This document shows, one piece after another, positions 14,201 through 26,200 of a stretch of DNA of 64,000 bases (within the stretch, counting starts at the first letter, position 1; each line of letters opens with the position of its first letter). This DNA comes from Triops longicaudatus (lineage: Eukaryota; Arthropoda; Branchiopoda; Notostraca; Triopsidae): contig JAGQDJ010000033.1 of assembly GCA_022885665.1 (NCBI GenBank), positions 62,001 to 126,000 on the forward strand, read 5' to 3'. The notes beneath the pieces are model-generated. The model was not told where the DNA came from. It did not search any database and was given only the letters and a program-made list of their open reading frames with translations. A program made the translations under genes and the position numbers.

Positions 14201-17200
14201 ATCCGATTCGCGTTGTAAATAGTCAGATTCCCATTACGGTGATTAAGCCTGGATTTCTAAAAGACATTACGTGAAAAGAGAAACTGAACGTGATCCCGTT
14301 GGAAGCAATTCGCTCCTGTTGACTGTCTGTTTACCCCATCGTATTTTTTCTTTGGTTCATTTTGGTTCCATAGAAGAATCCAGTTTTAAACACCTGCTTT
14401 CTAGAGTCGCCCAAAGACGTGAAAAGAATAAAAATATGGGGTAGCACCAAGGGATGTTCGAGGATAACGAAACTCCAGTTTGCCCAGAAGAACAGAAAAA
14501 AATTGACTTTTGTTCTAAAATGACAGGACACTTGTTTATACTTGTGTTTTAGTTTTCTTTGATAGTGTCTCAAAAGGAAACGCCGTTTCGGAACAAAACG
14601 AGAAAAACTGGTTTGGGAGGTAATCTTGATGCCAGAAGGTGAAGAAAGTGGAAGGCGCTTGACACGTTAAGGGAGCTGTTGCTATCTGGCGGGTGCTAAA
14701 CGCTGTAGAGCTGATTTTCGAATCTATTGCTGCTCGAAAAATCTGGGACAAAATTTCCAGCTCGTCAGCGTTTCCCTTAACGTGCCTACCGAAAAAGATG
14801 GCCATGATAGGACTTTAGTTTTCCGTGTCTTAAGCCTAGATTTGATGATTCCACGACCGCTTTGATTCTCTTGATTCATGATTGAACCGTTTGTCTTTGA
14901 GATGCAGATCTTTAATGTCTAACACATTTCTTTTGTGCTTGTTAAAAGCCAATGTTTTGCAGTTACGAAACTGTAATAGAAGAGGAACTCCGGTACAAGA
15001 AAACTATTAAAGGTATTTTTAACACGAAACGTGCCTTGGCTTTGAACCACGAGCCTTTAGAAGTACGAGCTGTTTTTCAAATTATCGCGGTGTAAAAAGC
15101 GGTATTTTTGCAACCTTTAGTGCTTATATGAGTAGGGTATAGCGAAGTCGACTTCTTGTTGGTGGTCATACGCTGGTCGAGTATTGAATTAGCCAAAGAG
15201 GAAGAGGTATGCTAGTATCTGAAAATGCTTTTAACTGAATGGTACTAGATCTGGTTTTCAAGACTTCCTGGCAACGGCTTTGCAGGCTTAAAGGTGGGTG
15301 CTAAGTTGGAGAGTACCCCAGGTATGAAGCTTTTCAGGGGGAACTCCCTGTCTGTAAGTTAAAGAAGGCAAGGTGTGGCAATACGCGAATTACTTGGCAC
15401 TTGAACACCTGCTGAACAACGAAAACCCTAAGAAGGAGTTATAGCTAAGACCCCTTTATAGCTGCTTTAGTAACAGCCTGTATTTCTGGAATCATCCAAG
15501 AGTAGTGGCTTGGTAACGATCTGCATTATAGTGAAACGTAGCCGAGCACCAAGACAGCGGAAGAAATTCATTTCATTCTATGAAAACAATAATGTTGCAT
15601 TTACATATAAAGTAAGCGGACAAGGTTAAGTAGCGTCATGCGGGGCTAGCGTACAGAAATGATTTCGTCATAAGCTTAGGAACCCATTGCCTCAGAGGGA
15701 GTTGGAGCTGTTGCAGGTCCAATGAATCTGTAGAACAAGTCTTGTAGACGCGTTACCTCCTTGGGTGCAGGCCGCAGGCCCTCCCTTCCTGCCCTTTGAA
15801 AAGGTTCGTGACCGGTCCGCCGAGAGTGTGTAGATGAAGCTCTTTGAGGTAGGTTGCAGCTTTTTGGTTCTCCTCCAGGTCTTGGCAACACCCCAAAGGA
15901 GCATGGCTTCGCTTTGGCCTTGGTTTTTGGTACTGTCGTGGAGCAGTTCGACCAAGAGGCAAAATGCAAGAGACCGAAGCTAAAAGGTAAAATGGTAAGA
16001 ATCCCCATCTCGGTTTGCACTACCTGAGGTAGGAAGCAGCCGACAATGTAATAATGTATGCAGGACCATTTTCTGCTGAGATGTATTTCTTATGCTTATA
16101 TATGTTGTTTCAGCTCTCATGGTCACTCTTCCTGCAAGCTTCTTTCGTCGCGTGAGAGATAAAAGAGGACTAATGTAAGAAACTTCACTACCACTGCTGC
16201 CATAAGAAAGACATTAGAAGAGGAGATACTTATCTGAAGGAAGATGAAAAGCTTTCGGGTTAGACTGAAGCTAACAATCAGAGTATTCGAAAAAGAACTT
16301 ATAAAAACTCTAGTTGAACTACGGGCCTGGTTGTTCTACGCTGAGAAAATAATGGCTACTGTGGGGTCTTGAATGTGTCTCTGCTCGTTATTATCACATT
16401 TTTCACGGTTTGCATGATGAGGTTTAAGTACTGCTAGGTGAACTGGAGTGCCATACAGCTCCAGTTGAAATTACGTGTATTGTGTGTATGGGGGTTTGGG
16501 CTGGGGTTGTGAATGTTTCTCCAGCTTACGGCAAGATAGTCGTGCTTACCTTTGGCCAAAAAGGAGTTACGGTACCTTTGCGGGGAGGAAATAACGCTTA
16601 AATCTGGAACTCGGTTGAAAGCACATTTTTTGAAGAGCGCCTCGGGACATACTCATTGCTAATTATACCACGTATTAAAGCAGGATGATGTCCGACGCGC
16701 TCTGAAAGCGTGAACAAGTGAACGAAGACGTGAGACGTCAAAGAAAAATCATTTGTAGGCGATGGAGATGCACGATAGCTAATGATGCTAAGGGATAATT
16801 TGCAAGCGAGCTTCCCACTTGTCGCTGCAGGTTTAGCTCAAGTTTAATTTCTTCGTGAATGTAGTGTTGGGTAACTGGAACTTCACGAGAAGCGGTGTCA
16901 ACATTGGGTCTTTCCTGTCGTAACTGGTTTTCCAAACACCTACGCAAGTTTTGGCTGTCCTTATTGAAAGTTTGATAACTTGGGTTGCATAGAGGAGATC
17001 TTTACTCAGAAGCCTACCCGCGGAGTATGATTTAGCGAAATAAGGAGCTTAAAAATGGGATTAATTGGTAGAAATGAGGTCAGAGCACGAGTTTCCGACT
17101 CCAGCAGCATTCATTAAACGTTAGCTTGCAACGGGACGACGTCTACAAAGAAACAGTGCAAGTAGATCAAGGCGAAAGGAGTTTTTTTGGAAGTTTTCCA

Positions 17201-20200
17201 AGCAGAACTCGTCACTTTTTAGCGCTACGGTGCCATGGCGTCTCGTGTGTCGCGTGTGACGACTGGCGACGCCGAATAGTAAGAATTGGCGCGAGTCCCG
17301 TTCTTTTCCTCAGTAAGACCATCTCCTTCGTGGGAGTATTTGACCAGGCCGAATTAAACACTGCTGGCAGCACCACAGTGCGAGGAACGATTTACCTCCC
17401 TTCAGGTTTTGTTTACATGTACCTCGTGTCAGAGATCCTTATGGGCTTTTGCCTTTACCAAGATTTTGCCATTCAAACTGGCTACGCCTTGCCAAACTTA
17501 AATTGAAATTCAGTTGCACTAGCCTAGCATTCAGTTGTACCTCAAAGATCACCCACTTGGTCTGTTTGCCAGTTGTTTCCTTCCCTGTTCATACCATTAA
17601 TTGCCTGGAAATTGATAAATTTGACACTAAAGCTGCCTTCGTAACAAAGCCATAGTTTCGAATACTGGAATGCGTAATCAAAGATGCCTCGTTCCCTTTA
17701 TTTATCATATACACATTTTTTCAATATGTTTTGTTTTCTGATTTTCTATCCGTCTGTTGTTATGATAGATTTCTTCTGAAAATTATTGAAGCATTCGTTG
17801 TGTATGATTACTTTTTTTTTCATTACATTATTATTGGACTACTCACCTCTTTCATTCATTTCTATTTTCTCTTTGTATTGACCATTATTTACATCTGACT
17901 TGCATTACGTAGTCTTTACAGGGAAAACGGCGCAAAATGTAAAGTCAGATATGAGGGGCACGATATGAAATAATATGATAAAACGTAAACAACGTAAACA
18001 GCGCACATGGTTTCCCTCAGCAAGTAATTTCGGGTGTGACTTTCTGTTAAAAAGTTATGAGTGTTGTGTGACCAATGAGGAAGTAATAATTTACAAGTGT
18101 GAGTTTGAATTATGAGAGTAGTATATAAAATATTATAAGATTTGAAACCGGGGCTGATTTCCGGCTCACTGATGCAATTAAATGCACAACAAACAAGCTT
18201 TGTTTGCTGCATCGTGGCGATGATATGGCGCGTGATGGCTTAGATGAGCTGTTTCCTGCTTAGTGTTTATACAAGCCACAAGATAGAGAGTGAAAAAAAC
18301 CTAATGTAACAAACTGGGTAAACAGCTCGATACTTGCACAGGTCCAGGTTCCTAGCGACCCGATTAATTATTACAGTGCTTACCCAGAACTTTAAACTTC
18401 GTTGTTCCTCGCCAAAAGCTAGACAGCAATGCTCGTTACTGGTAGGGGGAGGAGGGTGTTAAAGAGGAAATGGAGGGAAAAGCCAAAGGGTCTTGTCCGA
18501 GTAGACATGCATTAGGCAACGTAACCAGCACAGGTTAACAATCGAACTCGGCACGCATGAATCATGCTGTGCCATTCTGTCGGGGTCTTTTCTTCGTTAC
18601 TACACGTAACTGTGCAATGTTCAGCATTGAAGGACTTCCGCCCGTTTTACATCCCTGTTTGATGGTTATCTGGTAGTTCTGTCGGAAATGAAAACTTGTC
18701 CATTGACTATGTCTTTTCGAATGATTGCCAATGCAAAGATTAATTTTCCCCCCCTTATTTCCTCCTCTTTCATCCTCAGATCCCAAAGAAGTGTTGCGGT
18801 TCCAAGGCAATGAATCACATCCGGATCACTTCAAGCTCCTGGATAGCAATGGAGATTCGCTACTAGTGGGAGCCAGGTAATGAACTTCTGATTTTTTTTC
18901 CATAGCAATCGAATTGCGTCCCTGAAAGAAAGGTGTCTGATTGGTCCTGCCCACGACCTGTCTTTCTTTGGCGTGTGTTCAAGGGTAAAGCGTCAAAGAA
19001 TACAGCGAATCAATGGTGATGCTGACACATACAAGACTTACGTTTCCCGACCAGCTGGATTCTGTCTATTAACTTTCTTTACGTCCCTGTTAGGATAAAA
19101 CTCGTTCTGGAGTTTCTGGATCGAGTGTATAGAAAGGAAATGAATTCTTTTTATTTTTTTCTATCGTTTTAATTATGCTGGCTTGAACCTTTTGCCCTTG
19201 AACACTCGACCAGGTTTCATGTGATTGTATTTCTGATCAAATGCGTTCTGTTATTTGTCCTTCCAGGAATATCGTATACAATATCAGTCTGCGTGATATG
19301 ACGGAAAACGTTGAAAAGGTATGTTCCACCATTTTTGTTTTGCGTGGCTCTTGGGGGAAAAAGGAACTTTGCTTTCGCCGGTATCCAATGAGTTTTTTCG
19401 TGTTTTACAAAGCGAGCTAGGCATCGTGTTTTGTAGCTCTTTTCATTAATCTTCAACCTTAAATCCTTGGTAAGCGAGATCTTGGCCTGTTGCATAGCAA
19501 AGCTTTTTTTTTTCTTCTTCTCCCTACAAAGGAGCGAAAAATCACCCGAAATGGCTATGACAATAGGAGGGAAGCTTCCTCATAATTAACTTCGACCGTA
19601 GAAGGTACTGGGCTCATTCGTCTTGTGCTTGCCAAGACGATGCCTTAAGCTTTTACCTGCAAAGGATCCAATAGTTTTGTAATAAATTGTGTGTGGACTA
19701 GTGTTTCGAATTTCTGCCACCCCTATGAAACCTGCGTACTGCATAGGAAAAGGTGTGTTTTTCGAGTACTTGATGCTTAGGGATGTCGTGATGAGGATTT
19801 CGTCCTTCATGAAGTAACTTGTTTAGAAAAGTGTCGAAATATGTCCAGACTTAAATGCTTTTAGAAAATGTTGGGGAAAAGTGTGTCAGTCATGATAACA
19901 ATATTGCTGGACTTTATCACTTTTTGGAAATCGAGACGGTGCTGGTGTCACGTAGCGTAGTAAGAGCGTAATTGCCAGTTATTTTTGGTGCTTCTTTGTC
20001 CTAGATAAGAAATTGACTGATAGCGTATAAAAAATAGATAACAGCAAAGCTCGTGGCTGACTTTTTTTTTTCGTAAATTTCTGCCAAATTTCACGCAGGT
20101 TCTATTGGGGAGTCTTGCGGCCAGTTTCTTACCAAAATAGGTATGCTGTGGCTGTATCTTCAAAGCCGCTTTAATAGAGAAGTTTTGAGAAGTTAATTGG

Positions 20201-23200
20201 CAGACAGGAGGACTGGGATACAAGACGAGAAAGTTTATGTAAAACAGATTAACGTAGTGCTTCACTTATCAATGCAATGAGGCATCTCATTGCTTTCGGT
20301 TCGGTGATTTTAATATATCTGAAGCTGGCGTATATTATGTTCCCTTCGGAGGATTTGAAGGTCAAACACAATAGCGGCACACCTGTTAACTTTTCCTCGC
20401 TGTTTCATAATGACTTTAGATGATATTCACCTGTTTGAGCATGTTACTCGCTCAGCAAGAGCCGAACGAGGTGTCTACCATATTCCTATAAAAGCAGGTT
20501 TCTAGCGATAAAATTATATGCAGAGAGGTTTTAGAACCTTTGGTTTTTTCGTAAGCCAGATTTGTTCCCCAGGACCGTTCCGTTTGACTGAAACATCAAG
20601 ACTATTTGCATAATGTTTAAAATAATATTTTTTCACTCTCAGGCAAAAGTTTCCTAGAAAAAATCACACTTTTAGCGATAAAGGTGAATCTCCTCTTACC
20701 TTAATTTTACTGTCGCCTTCTACTGTCATTTTCTTGTTACTGGAAAGAATAAGAATTAACATGCAAAGCAGAAAACGGCTTCCGCGTAGCTGAGTCATGT
20801 CACGTGAACCTTTTTTCTAGTTTGCCTTTTTTGCAACTTTTCTTCGGTTTGCTTACTTCTTGGTCTAAACTGGTTTTGGGGGACAGTAAAAGTTACAGAC
20901 AGCATTAGGGGACTTGATATGCATTGTCTTGCACACTGACGTACTGTTGATTTTTTAAAACCAATTATTCTTTTTCCCCTTTTGCTTTTGTCCGTTTTAC
21001 GCATTGAATGAAAGGTTTTGTAGTCATACGGCGAAAAAGGTCACTTTCGGTACTTTTTGCGCACTCGCCGAAAGTAAAAGCACGAATCAAGTCGTGTGGT
21101 GGAATAGAGCGAACGGTCTTTGTATCGTGTCAAAAAACAAACTTGCGATTAGGCGCCCTTTTCCTTGCGAGCCAGCGAGCTAGCCCCATTACTATGCAAT
21201 GTTGCTAACGTCTAACTGTGGATGGCTTGCAAGCGGTTACTCGGCTCTTTTGGATCGCTCTGCTACAGTGCTTAACTTCAGACCCGGCTGAATCAGATTT
21301 TCCTAGCCTGAAGATATGAGAAAAAGTACGAGTCTTTTTTGCGAGGGGAGGGTAGTTGTGTTCCTATTATCTACGAGGGATTTCGCTTTTTTTAAAAGAT
21401 AGGAGAACGGGCATCTCATTTCCCTCTGTCAAATGAACCTTTTTTATTACCTTATCTTTAATAATGTAAACCATAACGGCGGTAGTATACAATCAGAAAA
21501 AGTCTGCGATCAGTATTGAAAAAAAACGAAGGAAATAAACAGCGGGGCTAGAATGAAAAACTAACGCTTAAGGCGGAGTGCAGTGTTAATGAGTTGCTTC
21601 TATGCTAGGCACGTAGGCTGCAAACATTGATCCTGGTGTGCGGATGCGCTCGACACAATTTATAAAATATTTAAGAAAAAACGGTTTAGGATAGCAATTA
21701 AATCGCTGGGTGATCCACATCTCCAGTTGCGCAAAAAGTGAAAACCCTTGCAGCATTGGGTCTTCTTAACTTACAAGCCCTCAAACTCCATTTTAATGAA
21801 TTTCTACTGAGTCTTGTAAGCTTAGGTGAGTCTTGGGAAATGTGGAGTTCTTTTTATTTTGCTATTTTAATAAAAAGCTTGGAAAGTAGAGTAGAAAGGC
21901 AGTGTGAAAAACGGTGGTAATAATATGGACATTGGAGATGCACGTTCGTTGTGAATCCTTTTGTTGAAAGCTGACTAATATTGCGCCAAATTTCTTGTCA
22001 CACTTGTAGCGATTGGAATGGTATTCTAGCTCACTGAGCCGGGATATGTGCCTCATGAAAGGAAAATCCGAAGATGATTGCCAAAACTATATTCGAGTGT
22101 TGGCAAGGATAAATGAACAAGCCATGTTGGTCTGTGGAACGAATGCTTATAACCCTTTATGTCGGCGGTATACTATCCAGGTATGGGGCCATTGCGTCGC
22201 CATTTTTTTTTCTTAGCAAGTAGTAAATGTTAATGTTTGCTTCTTTGGCATAGGGTGGGAGTCTGAATGTCGAAAAAGAAATGGCCGGCAAGGGGATGTG
22301 TCCCTATGACCCCAGCCATAATAGCACTGCCGTTTTTACAGGTACGTTTAGTACGCATTAGCATAGTAGGCACCAGTACCCTGGGAATGTTTATTAACTA
22401 CCGTATTTACGCAGATGGAGAGCTGTATTCCGGCACCGTGTCGGATTTCTCAGGATTGGATCCTTTGATCTACAGAGATCCCCTTCGCACGGAGCAGTAT
22501 GATCTCAAACATTTAAATGGTAACTATATCTGTTTGACAAGCAAGTCTGAGACTAATGGCATGGATTCCTAGCACCGAGCTTTGTCAACTCGATTGCGGA
22601 TGGAGGCTACGTTTACTTCTTCTTCCGGGAGACGGCGGTAGAGTATATGAACTGTGGAAAGGTGAGAAATATAAGTGAAAGAAATCATTGAAAAAATCTT
22701 GACATCCGTTGTCGTTCACAGGCTGTATATTCCCGCGTAGCCCGCGTGTGTAAAAACGACAAGGGCGGGAACCACCGATGGGCAAGTCGGTTTACTTCTT
22801 TTCTGAAGTCTCGGTTAAATTGCTCCATTTCTGGAGATTATCCCTTTTATTTCAATGAAATCCGTAAGTTTTAGAAACTTTTGTTGTTTGCTCGAGAAAT
22901 TGTGGATTAATTGAATAGCCTTGTTTCCTTCGATCCTCCAGAGTCGACGAGTGACATTGTTGATGGGACGTACGGTCATATGTCACAGCGGCTTATCTAC
23001 GGGGTGTTCACCACACCCGTCAACTCGATCCAAGGTTCTGCCGTATGTGCCTTCCGCCTACAAGACATGTTGGACGTCTTTGAAGGAAAATTCAAGGTAA
23101 AGCAAAAATGAACGAAAGATAGTTGAGAACATAGAGTCAACTTTGTTCATTGTATTCTAGGACCAAACTAGTTTGAACTCCAACTGGCTACCAGTAGACC

Positions 23201-26200
23201 CAGCTGATGTCCCTGAGCCCAGACCGGGCCAGTGTGTTAACGATTCTCGAACTTTACCGGAGCTTACTCTGAACTTTATCAAATCACACTCCTTAATGGA
23301 TGAAGCCGTGCCTCCGTTTTATAGTTCACCCATTCTGACACACACATCATTTAAGTAGGTTCTGAGCTCTCATGCTGTTTTACGTAATGCTAAAGCCACA
23401 TGTGTGTTTGTTTATTGGCTGTCGTGTACAGGCATCGGTTTACCAAAATTTCGGTCGACCCCCAAGTACGGGCCTTGGATGGGAAAACCTACGACGTGCT
23501 CATCATCGGAACAGGTAAATATTTGCCAACCTTAACGGTTTCCTGCCTACGTTTTGTTAGACTAGGGTAACTGTTTCCATACTACGCTTGACCTAGCCTG
23601 TTTGGAGGACAGATTAAGTTTTAATCAATAAAGTTGGGAAACACATCGTGCTAAGTAGTAATTAATTCATCAGCGAAAGAAGCACGTTTTGGCATAGTTT
23701 CACGTGGACTTTTGGCCGTGCTCAAAATTTTCTTTCGTTTCTCATAGTGGTGCATTGCAAATTGTCGCCGTGCCAAATTTTTAATTTTTTGCTGATCTTA
23801 CGAATCAATTGTGTGCTTCACAGATAAGGGCAAGATTATCCGCGCACTGAACGTGGAGGCATACGACTCCGTTAGCCGTGTCAAACCTGTCATTGTTGAG
23901 GAAGTCCAAGTGCTGAAGAACGAAAATCCCATCACCAATCTGAAGATCGTGCGTTCGTCCCCTAAAGCTAGTCCGCGGCTTATTGTTGTTTCTGACGACG
24001 AAATCCAGAGCATTCCCCTCCATCGGTGTGACACGCTTCGCATCACAAGCTGCGCGTAAGTTGTTAACTTTACGGGAACTGCTGGTGCACTCCCGAAGAT
24101 TCCCTAAGTCTTTAACTAATGGATACATTCGTTGTCGGAAAACAGGGAGTGTGTCAAACTTCAAGACCCTTACTGTGCATGGAACCCGGCCACGGCTCGT
24201 TGCGTGCCTGTCAATTCCATTGTTCCCAGCGAGCGGGCCTCATTAGTTCAAGATATCCTCAACGGAGTGTCCGATGAATGTCCAGAGACTCATGGTAAGG
24301 CAGTTTAAGAGAAGGTTCTAGAAAATCTATAAAGACCGGATCATTGTGTTGTACGCTCATTCTGACCGGTCGTTTGCGTCATAGGAAAAATTCTCTCAAG
24401 TGGGCAAAAAGCGGTTTCACGTCAAGTGTAGCCTATGCTTTGTCTTATACCACACCGCCCACGAAATTCCTTTTGTCTCAATTTTTCAACAGTTTAGCCT
24501 TTTTTTTCCTTTTTCATATTAAAACAATATCATCCATTTTGTTCCGCTTGTAGACACCGAAGTACGGAAATATTAAATGGGTTTCTTCTTTTGTGTGTCT
24601 TAGGGGGTTGGACAAGCAGCAGTGATGCGATTTCCAGTACTACGCTCTTAGGTAAGTGCTTGAGAACCCCAAGTCTGCACAGTTGCTTATTACGAAGCAA
24701 AGGTTGCAATTAAGAACGACAGATGAGTTATGCATTGAGAGAATTTAGTGCAATTAACATGGGTCTTCGTAGCAACATTTCCAAGGAATTTCCTTGATTT
24801 TACTTAATTTCTTTCTTAAAAATAATTTAACTTAAATCGGAAAATATCACAACGAAGAAAGATTGCCCACAAGAGAAAAAAATAATTAAAACTGTTAAGA
24901 GCTGGACGCTTGTTAGAATGTGCTATTTAGGCCGAGAACTTCCTGCTATTTGTGTAGTTTCTTTGATCGTCATTTTTGTGTTTGTTGGGTTGTCTTGTTC
25001 AGTGTCGGAGCCTGTGCTCGCTGCAACTTGCGCACCTTGTATGTGTCCCGAGTGTCCGTCCTCGACCAGCGCTCAAAGCACCGTTCCAATGACCACTCCT
25101 TCACAGCCCATGAGTACTCTTCCTCCCCCTGCTCCGATGCCTAGCCAACACAACAGTCGTACATTGGGTATTACAAATGCATCCATAATAGAAAAAGAAA
25201 CTTTTTTAACACCCTTAGCGAATGACAGCTAGTTTTTCTCTCAATTTATTTCCTTAATATGCTTCCTTCACGCATGTTTAGTGCCTGGCGACATCGTCTA
25301 CAGCTTGCATTTTTCCTCCCCTTTACAGCATTTATGCTGCCTTGCTAAACTTTACGTGTACCCAGGGTGCTTTTCCCAGAAAGAGTGAGAGAAAAAAGGC
25401 AAAACTAGTTCGTCTGGATGTATATTGCATGATAAGGTGTCAGTCTTCTCCATAACCACGCAAATATTTGTCACTGGAGAGCAGACATACTACTACGGAA
25501 ACCAAACTTTTTTTCTAAGCATGTGAGCCCATCTGATTGGACGAACGGTGTGGTATGCAGGGTACATCGCAAATGCTATTGCTGTGGGTTACAGAATGGG
25601 ATCAAATACAACTTAGCAAGTTTGCGATGTTTGGAAGGATTTGGCAACAGAGAAAAGTTGCAAAATCGGTGCCAGGTTCTGCTTTCATGTTTTTGTTCTT
25701 TTTCTGCGGCTTGTGGGGGCGAATGTGCTGGGAAAGGTGGTGGCAGCTCCTACTGATGATTTTTTATCCGTTTTTCCGAGTACTAAAGTATATCTTCCTA
25801 TTGCTGTTTCTGTGTGTAGGCGGTCATTTAATGTCTGATGAGGAGTTGGATATTGAAACGAATGTGATTGTCGATGACAGACGATCATTTGCTGTTGATC
25901 CAGATGACGGTCACTCGCTTGACAACGATTCAAGCCCCAATGCAGGTAAGCCAGATGTGTCCAAGTTTTCGGGCGACCTATTCTACTCAGCCTTTTAGTC
26001 TGATGTCAAACTAAAGTCTGGTGGCTTCATGTCAGCTCTGCTGAACTTGTATCCGATTTGTGTGTCGCATTTTTTCATGATGGAAAGAGATGCATTTTTG
26101 TTGTATTGATGATTGGAATCACAGGTCCTAGGGCACTTTGTCCGTGGCTATTAATTTCTTGGCGTGCACTTCTAATCTGCTTTAGCACGCAGCTTGCTCG

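Larger units (their letters stand above)
7299..18779 (+). other. Sema1a intron 1 (11.5 kb)
   Basis: Runs from the GTAAGT donor to the ATCCTCAG acceptor. It holds the (AAT)17 microsatellite and a foldback at 12423-12473. No other coding sequence or RNA gene was recognised. Long first introns of guidance genes often carry enhancers, but nothing specific is visible. Confidence 0.7.

Noticed and set aside
16481..16515. G-rich stretch considered as a G-quadruplex
   Set aside because: Only three runs of three or more G are present close together, so a canonical four-run quadruplex is not supported.
23805..24164. 119-codon minus-strand open frame across Sema1a exons 12 and 13
   Set aside because: It is the antisense shadow of a well-supported semaphorin exon; the plus-strand frame carries the family motifs.
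24918..25002. Hydrophobic ATG-led stretch directly before Sema1a exon 15, resembling a signal peptide
   Set aside because: The hydrophobic residues come from translating the pyrimidine-rich splice acceptor tract. Phase and family context support the acceptor at 25002.
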